Source: UBA4582 sp965657335
GTDB taxonomy: Bacteria > Pseudomonadota > Gammaproteobacteria > Pseudomonadales > Azotimanducaceae
Assembly (NCBI GenBank): GCA_965657335.1
Contig: CBFHOH010000007.1
Location: 1-64,000 of the forward strand
DNA: 64,000 nucleotides
Direction: 5' to 3'
Positions 59,393 to 64,000 of this stretch are shown here, piece by piece. A model generated the notes under the pieces. It worked only from the letters and a program-made list of their open reading frames with translations, did no database searches and was not told the DNA's origin. A program made the translations under genes and the position numbers. Positions within the stretch are counted from its first letter, which is position 1, and each line of letters starts with the position of its first letter.

Positions 59393-62300
59393 ATGGCGCA
59401 AGAATCAACGTCAGTTGACGAGCTTTATCTAAACGCCGAAGAGCTGGCGCAAGACTTCTCCCTTTTTCCTCAAAAACAACCTGATTCGGTTATCAGGGGG
59501 CTTTTATCAGAGAAACAAATTGAGGTAAAACTAGAGCAACTTCGCAACATGGAAGTCGATGCTTACATCGCGGCGACCGTCGCGCCTACGGAAGAATCGA
59601 CGCGTCCCGGTGCAAGAGCGATCGTTGATGCCCTCAATGTGCCAGTCTCCAATGTCATTGAAATGGGACCATTTTACTGCGCCGAGTTGTCATTGCAGTT
59701 TGGTGATGCGGTTCGAAAGGTCGGTCTGATTGCGCAGGACAGAGCATACGCAACCGGCGTTTGGGGACCTGAGCATCACGAAATAGCAGCGAAAATGGCG
59801 GCTGACTTTGCCATAAGGTCAATGCCGATTGTGACCTTTATGGACACGCCAGGAGCTGATCCATACGAGGAAGCTAACGCCAGTAATCAGGCGCACTCAA
59901 TTTCACGGCTCATTGCAGAGCTGTGTAACGTTGACGTACCCACACTGGGAATTATTGTTGGGCAAGGCTATTCCGGTGGCGCTATACCTTTGGCGGCAAG
60001 TAACTTGCTTTTGTGTGCGAGAACCGGTGTTTTTAACACCATTCATCCAAAGGCACTCGCTAATCTCGTTAGGCGATACAATCTTTCGTGGCAGGAATGC
60101 GCAAAGTTTGTGGGCGTCTCTTCTTATGAGCTTTATCGTCAGGGAAATATTGACGGTGTGATCGATTACGATCCGGGTGAAGTAGACAACATCGGAAACC
60201 TGCGCGATGTCATTGTTACGGGAATTCAGTCTATAGAAGATTCAACGCGTCAATTTGTTGTTGATCACCCCGAAATACTAGATCACTACAAACGAAACCT
60301 TAATCGCTATTTAAACCCGACAGAGTATTTGTCCGCGCTCAACGCCAGCACAACGTTAAAGCTACGTACCTCTCCAACGGCTTATCCAAATGTATTTGGG
60401 TCGGCCTATCGTTATATGCGTTATCTTGGTTTGAGGAAACGTATTAAGAGCACAACGACGACTCAGTACGGTCGTCTTGCTGAGGTGGAGATTCCTCCAG
60501 GCGAATTAGCTCAGAGAATCCATCTTGAGCGACGCTCGGGTTTTCTGGGTTGGTTGCAGGACCCGGACAAAATTCTCTACGAAGATGTGCTCAGTAAAGC
60601 TTGGAAGAACTACTCCGATAAGAAAGCCGCGGTAGGTGATGAACGCGGCAGGTTAGCGCAATTGATTTTCGGTGAGCCAACCAAGAATTATGAAAATGCG
60701 AAGCAGGAATTGTGTCTGCTGTCAGGTTTGCATCTGTACAATCGTTGGAAAGCGAGTGCTCGAGATAATTTGGCGGCGCTAATAGAGCACGTAGGGGATG
60801 AAGATGCTAGCAGCTACCTGCTAAAACCATCTGATGTGAAGGATGTAAAAGGGCTGTTGGGTGCGATGTCCAACACGGACAGCGTTTTCGTGAGTTACCT
60901 TAAAAGCCGTTTTACTTTCGAAGGTAAGAAGCTTTTTGATTCGGAGTTTATTGAGGAAAAAGCCGCGGGCTTTTTATTGTCAGAATTAATCTCCGAGCTT
61001 AACTTAATCCTTGAAGGTCCCTCGTTATATGACAAGGAAAAGTTGTCGGGTCAGAACCTGTCTGACTACACGCAACAGTTGCTTGAGGGTGATGATGAGC
61101 GCCCGATTCAGTTAAATCGGAGGCTACTTGAAGACAGTCTCTGGTCCTATATCGACAGGAAAAGTGATCTAGATATCAGGATAGAAGAACAGGACAGAAC
61201 AATTTTAGATGTTGTTCTTGATGATGATATTCGCGACGATTTTGTCACTGAGTGTCAGAATCTGATTACTTTTTCGGTTGTGTACGACAACCTCATTTCT
61301 GACTTGGTGTCGGTTGCGCGTCAAGCGCACGAATCAAAAACGCTTTCAGCCGAATTTATTGAGCATTTGTTGCAGCGTTCATTTGCTGAGGTTGCCGCGT
61401 TGGGCTCGCTTTCCGAGATGAGCGAAGCGGATATCAAAAATCAGTTTATAAGCTGGGTAGATTCACTTGCGAATCATGCGCGATGTAGTGCGTTTCTGAA
61501 GTCTGCAGAAGAATGGATTCGGGTGGTGCATAAAGACAAATCAGACACCCTGTTCGTTATCGTTAGTTTCTTCTTCGAAAAGATCTTGCCTGAGTATTAT
61601 TCATCACAAGCTTCGGGTAAGAAGTTCGATGGCAGGGTTGAGCCTGTAAGGATCGGTCGCAGGAAAGATTTTTGGAATCGACTCACGATCGCCTACCGTG
61701 ACCTTTTGTTCCATGAGATGCTAACGAAAGAGAAACGCAGTGGTAGGACAACCTACACAGCGCTGCTCGATAGGTTCGTAAGCAACTTTGAAGAACTCAA
61801 CAGCACGCTGATGTCGGCAAACCCGGTGGCTTTTCCTACTTTTCGACCGTCAATTGAATCTGCCCTAAAAAAGGGTGTTCACCCGTCAGGTCTGATTACA
61901 GGTATCGGCGACGTGACGACTGATCAGGGTTGTTATCGTGTTGGGCTGGTGATGTCGAACGTGGCATTCCAAGCAGGCAGTATCGATAACTCTGATTGTG
62001 TGCGGTTTTGTAAGTTGCTGGTTGAATGTGCAGTGCAAAGGATTCCGGTACTCTGTTTTGTCTCTTCTGGTGGTATGCAGACCAAAGAAGGCGCCGCAGC
62101 GTTATTTACCATGGCTGTTGTTAATGACCGAATAACGAGGTTTGTGAGAGATAACGACCTGCCAATAATCATGTTTGGGTTCGGCGATTGTACTGGTGGT
62201 GCTCAGGCAAGCTTTGTCACGCACCCACTGGTGCAAAGCTATTACTTTACTGGCACCAGCATGCCTTTTGCTGGCCAAACCGTGGTGGAAAGAAACCTGC

Positions 62301-64000
62301 CCTATACCTGCATGATGAGTAATTACTTGTCGGTCACGCCGGGCGCAATGCAGGGTCTGGTCAAACATCCATTTTCTGAAGACCTCGATAAAGAATTACG
62401 ACGAGTAGATCCGTCAATTCCCTTGCCGACTGAAACGGTGGAGCAGGTTGTTGATCGTATTATGTCCGGTCGTTTGACGGCAGCGGAACCTATCGTCGTT
62501 ACAAAAGTTGCTTCGGAAGCAGAGTTGATTCGACCAATTCAGCGGGTGCTGGTGCATGCGCGTGGCTGTACGGCTGTCAAGCTTGTGTCAAAGGCGATCG
62601 AGTTCGGTCATGAGGTGGTGCTGGTGCAATCAGATCCAGATATGGATTCGGTGCCTGCTGATATGGTGCGTAATGACCCGAAACATTCACTTGTTTGTAT
62701 TGGAGGTAACACCTCGGATGAAAGTTATCTCAACGCCCTGAGCGTTTTAAATATAGCGGAAGTGGAAGGGGTTGATTCTTTGCATCCCGGTATTGGCTTT
62801 TTGTCGGAAGATCCAAATTTTGCCAAGGTTGTGCGCGAACGTTCTGTGAACTTCATTGGGCCCAAGGTTAGCAGTATGGAAACCATGGGCAATAAGTCTA
62901 ATGCCATTAACACGACAATGAGTAATGACGTGCCGGTTGTGCCAGGTAGCCACGGTATCGTCGATACATCAGAACAAGCGGCAAAAATTTCAGAGCAGAT
63001 TGTTTATCCGGTACTGCTGAAAGCGGTGCACGGCGGTGGAGGCAAGGGCATTCAGGTTGTGAGGCGTCCGGAACAGCTACACGGATTGTTTCATCACGTG
63101 ACAACAGAGGCACGTGCGGCGTTTGGTAACGGCGATCTATACATTGAGAAATTTGTTACATCGATGCGCCACATCGAAGCTCAAATTCTTAGAGACACGC
63201 ATGGCAATACGCGCGTGCTGGGCATTAGGGATTGTAGCGTTCAGCGAAATAATCAGAAGCTGATGGAAGAATCACTCTCGACAATGTTGCCAGAGGCACA
63301 CAAGAGAAGTGTGTATGAGTATGCCGCGAAATTGGCAGATGCCGTAGATTACATTGGCGCAGGCACAGTCGAGTTCATATACGATATACCCAGCGATGCG
63401 GTGTACTTCATGGAGATGAACACGCGTTTGCAGGTCGAGCATCCGGTGACCGAGGTCACAACCGGCGTTGATATCGTTAAGCAACAGTTTGAAATTGCAG
63501 CGGGAGGGTCGATAGAAGACCTAAATCCCGAAGAACGCGGTTATGGACTTGAAGTCAGAGTCAATGCAGAGAAAGCGGTGCAGGATGCTGATGGCCTTGT
63601 GTCGTTTGTGCCGACACCTGGTGAGATTACGCGTTGCGAACTGCCTGAAGCAGATCATATACAGCTCATTTCAATGGCAGGTGAAGGTAAAGTCGTCTCG
63701 CCTTTTTATGACAGCTTGATCATTCAGATCATCTGTTACGGTGAAGACAGAAACGATGCGATTAAGAAGATGCTTGATTACCTCGATCAAGTTGTGATCC
63801 ACGGTATAAGCACGAACATTACGCTGATTAAGCGTATTCTCAGAGATGACGAGTTTTTGAAGGGGATTTACGACACTGGGTATTTGCCATCTTTCCTTGA
63901 ACGAACCGACGTGCCCGGACTGATTGCGGAAATGGAAGCAGCATCAGGCATGGAATCTAAAGGCATTGATCTCGAGATGCTCAAGATCGAGGGAAGTAAC
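59393..64000 (+). CDS. giant multidomain acyl-CoA carboxylase (CT-alpha, middle, CT-beta, biotin carboxylase), 3' end beyond window
   Basis: 1536 codons without a stop, running off the end. Residues about 108-256 are AccA-like (VTFMDTPGADPYEEAN; GIIVGQGYSGGAIPLA). About 260-830 has no recognisable domain. About 832-982 is AccD-like (CFVSSGGMQTKEGAAA; FGDCTGGAQASF) but without the four-Cys zinc finger. About 1047-1505 is biotin carboxylase (SLHPGIGFLSED, KAVHGGGGKGIQVV, EMNTRLQVEHPVTE, EVRVNAE). The usual QRRHQK motif reads QRNNQK (1284-1289). A biotin carrier domain may follow outside the window. The likely reaction is ATP- and bicarbonate-dependent carboxylation of acetyl-CoA or another acyl-CoA. 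Confidence 0.88.
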   Translation, partial: MAQESTSVDELYLNAEELAQDFSLFPQKQPDSVIRGLLSEKQIEVKLEQLRNMEVDAYIAATVAPTEESTRPGARAIVDALNVPVSNVIEMGPFYCAELSLQFGDAVRKVGLIAQDRAYATGVWGPEHHEIAAKMAADFAIRSMPIVTFMDTPGADPYEEANASNQAHSISRLIAELCNVDVPTLGIIVGQGYSGGAIPLAASNLLLCARTGVFNTIHPKALANLVRRYNLSWQECAKFVGVSSYELYRQGNIDGVIDYDPGEVDNIGNLRDVIVTGIQSIEDSTRQFVVDHPEILDHYKRNLNRYLNPTEYLSALNASTTLKLRTSPTAYPNVFGSAYRYMRYLGLRKRIKSTTTTQYGRLAEVEIPPGELAQRIHLERRSGFLGWLQDPDKILYEDVLSKAWKNYSDKKAAVGDERGRLAQLIFGEPTKNYENAKQELCLLSGLHLYNRWKASARDNLAALIEHVGDEDASSYLLKPSDVKDVKGLLGAMSNTDSVFVSYLKSRFTFEGKKLFDSEFIEEKAAGFLLSELISELNLILEGPSLYDKEKLSGQNLSDYTQQLLEGDDERPIQLNRRLLEDSLWSYIDRKSDLDIRIEEQDRTILDVVLDDDIRDDFVTECQNLITFSVVYDNLISDLVSVARQAHESKTLSAEFIEHLLQRSFAEVAALGSLSEMSEADIKNQFISWVDSLANHARCSAFLKSAEEWIRVVHKDKSDTLFVIVSFFFEKILPEYYSSQASGKKFDGRVEPVRIGRRKDFWNRLTIAYRDLLFHEMLTKEKRSGRTTYTALLDRFVSNFEELNSTLMSANPVAFPTFRPSIESALKKGVHPSGLITGIGDVTTDQGCYRVGLVMSNVAFQAGSIDNSDCVRFCKLLVECAVQRIPVLCFVSSGGMQTKEGAAALFTMAVVNDRITRFVRDNDLPIIMFGFGDCTGGAQASFVTHPLVQSYYFTGTSMPFAGQTVVERNLPYTCMMSNYLSVTPGAMQGLVKHPFSEDLDKELRRVDPSIPLPTETVEQVVDRIMSGRLTAAEPIVVTKVASEAELIRPIQRVLVHARGCTAVKLVSKAIEFGHEVVLVQSDPDMDSVPADMVRNDPKHSLVCIGGNTSDESYLNALSVLNIAEVEGVDSLHPGIGFLSEDPNFAKVVRERSVNFIGPKVSSMETMGNKSNAINTTMSNDVPVVPGSHGIVDTSEQAAKISEQIVYPVLLKAVHGGGGKGIQVVRRPEQLHGLFHHVTTEARAAFGNGDLYIEKFVTSMRHIEAQILRDTHGNTRVLGIRDCSVQRNNQKLMEESLSTMLPEAHKRSVYEYAAKLADAVDYIGAGTVEFIYDIPSDAVYFMEMNTRLQVEHPVTEVTTGVDIVKQQFEIAAGGSIEDLNPEERGYGLEVRVNAEKAVQDADGLVSFVPTPGEITRCELPEADHIQLISMAGEGKVVSPFYDSLIIQIICYGEDRNDAIKKMLDYLDQVVIHGISTNITLIKRILRDDEFLKGIYDTGYLPSFLERTDVPGLIAEMEAASGMESKGIDLEMLKIEGSN

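Noticed and set aside
63560..63570. Suspected loss of the biotin-site arginine of the biotin carboxylase domain
   Set aside because: After re-aligning, the Arg of the E-x-R-x-NAE motif (EVRVNAE) is present, so the key arginine is kept.
1..64000. CRISPR arrays, IS elements, integrases, tRNA or rRNA genes
   Set aside because: Both strands were read for regular repeats, transposase motifs and tRNA-like cloverleafs; none was convincing.

Overview
The window looks like one contig of a marine-type gammaproteobacterium. The evidence is FabY, a class I release factor 3 (prfC) beside rimI, a TIGR02647-family regulator, class I fumarase, TonB-dependent uptake and CYP153 P450s. Base composition is close to even by eye. 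Five runs of N (65, 162, 13, 361 and 223 bases) and three genes broken by single-base indels suggest a draft or metagenome assembly. No rRNA, tRNA, IS element, integrase, phage gene or CRISPR array was seen.

Layout. 1-3.8 kb: two APC amino-acid permeases and a class III aminotransferase. 3.9-9.8 kb: a small regulator, then a minus-strand run (PhyH dioxygenase, amidohydrolase lipoprotein, nitroreductase, crotonase, cytochrome P450, EthD-like protein). 10-16.1 kb: amidase, Rid protein, TauD dioxygenase, second PhyH, first CYP153 with a promoter and two palindromes, and an SDR. 16.2-18.8 kb: CDGSH iron-sulfur protein and OvoA (ovothiol synthesis). 18.9-28.2 kb: hydrolases, crotonase, an alkylsulfatase-fold protein with altered metal ligands, two coupled DsbA/isomerase-type proteins, two SDRs (one frameshifted), an RNase Z-like MBL lipoprotein and a frameshifted phosphotransferase. 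28.4-36.5 kb: PPK2, a monoglyceride-lipase-like hydrolase, a large TonB-dependent receptor, crotonase and acyl-CoA dehydrogenase. 36.7-41.4 kb: a Tat-exported flavin amine oxidase coupled to a di-haem cytochrome c, a Coq4-like protein and small exported or anchored proteins. 41.7-47.4 kb: an RpiB-type isomerase, permease, DUF98 protein, small membrane protein, frameshifted MFS transporter and second CYP153. 47.4-52.5 kb: DUF2855, TesB, a probable HolD-like psi subunit, RimI and RF3. 52.6-64 kb: fabY, thiolase, acyl desaturase, MaoC hydratase, fumarase and a giant acyl-CoA carboxylase that runs off the end.

How it fits together (inference). Much of the first 47 kb is oxidative catabolism of hydrophobic or amine/amide substrates. 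Three P450s (two of them CYP153 terminal alkane hydroxylases), three Fe(II)/2-oxoglutarate-type dioxygenases, several SDRs, crotonases, an acyl-CoA dehydrogenase and a thioesterase would oxidise chains into beta-oxidation. The last 11 kb is a lipid-synthesis block: malonyl-CoA formation (carboxylase), chain initiation/condensation (FabY) and desaturation.

The most unusual item is the carboxylase. It has at least 1536 residues in the order alpha-CT-like, unassigned middle, beta-CT-like, biotin carboxylase, which is not the eukaryotic order. It also has an altered nucleotide-site motif (RRH to RNN). Next are the amine oxidase-cytochrome c pair, the OvoA-CDGSH pair, the metal-ligand-degenerate alkylsulfatase homologue, and the paired palindromes around the CYP153 promoter.
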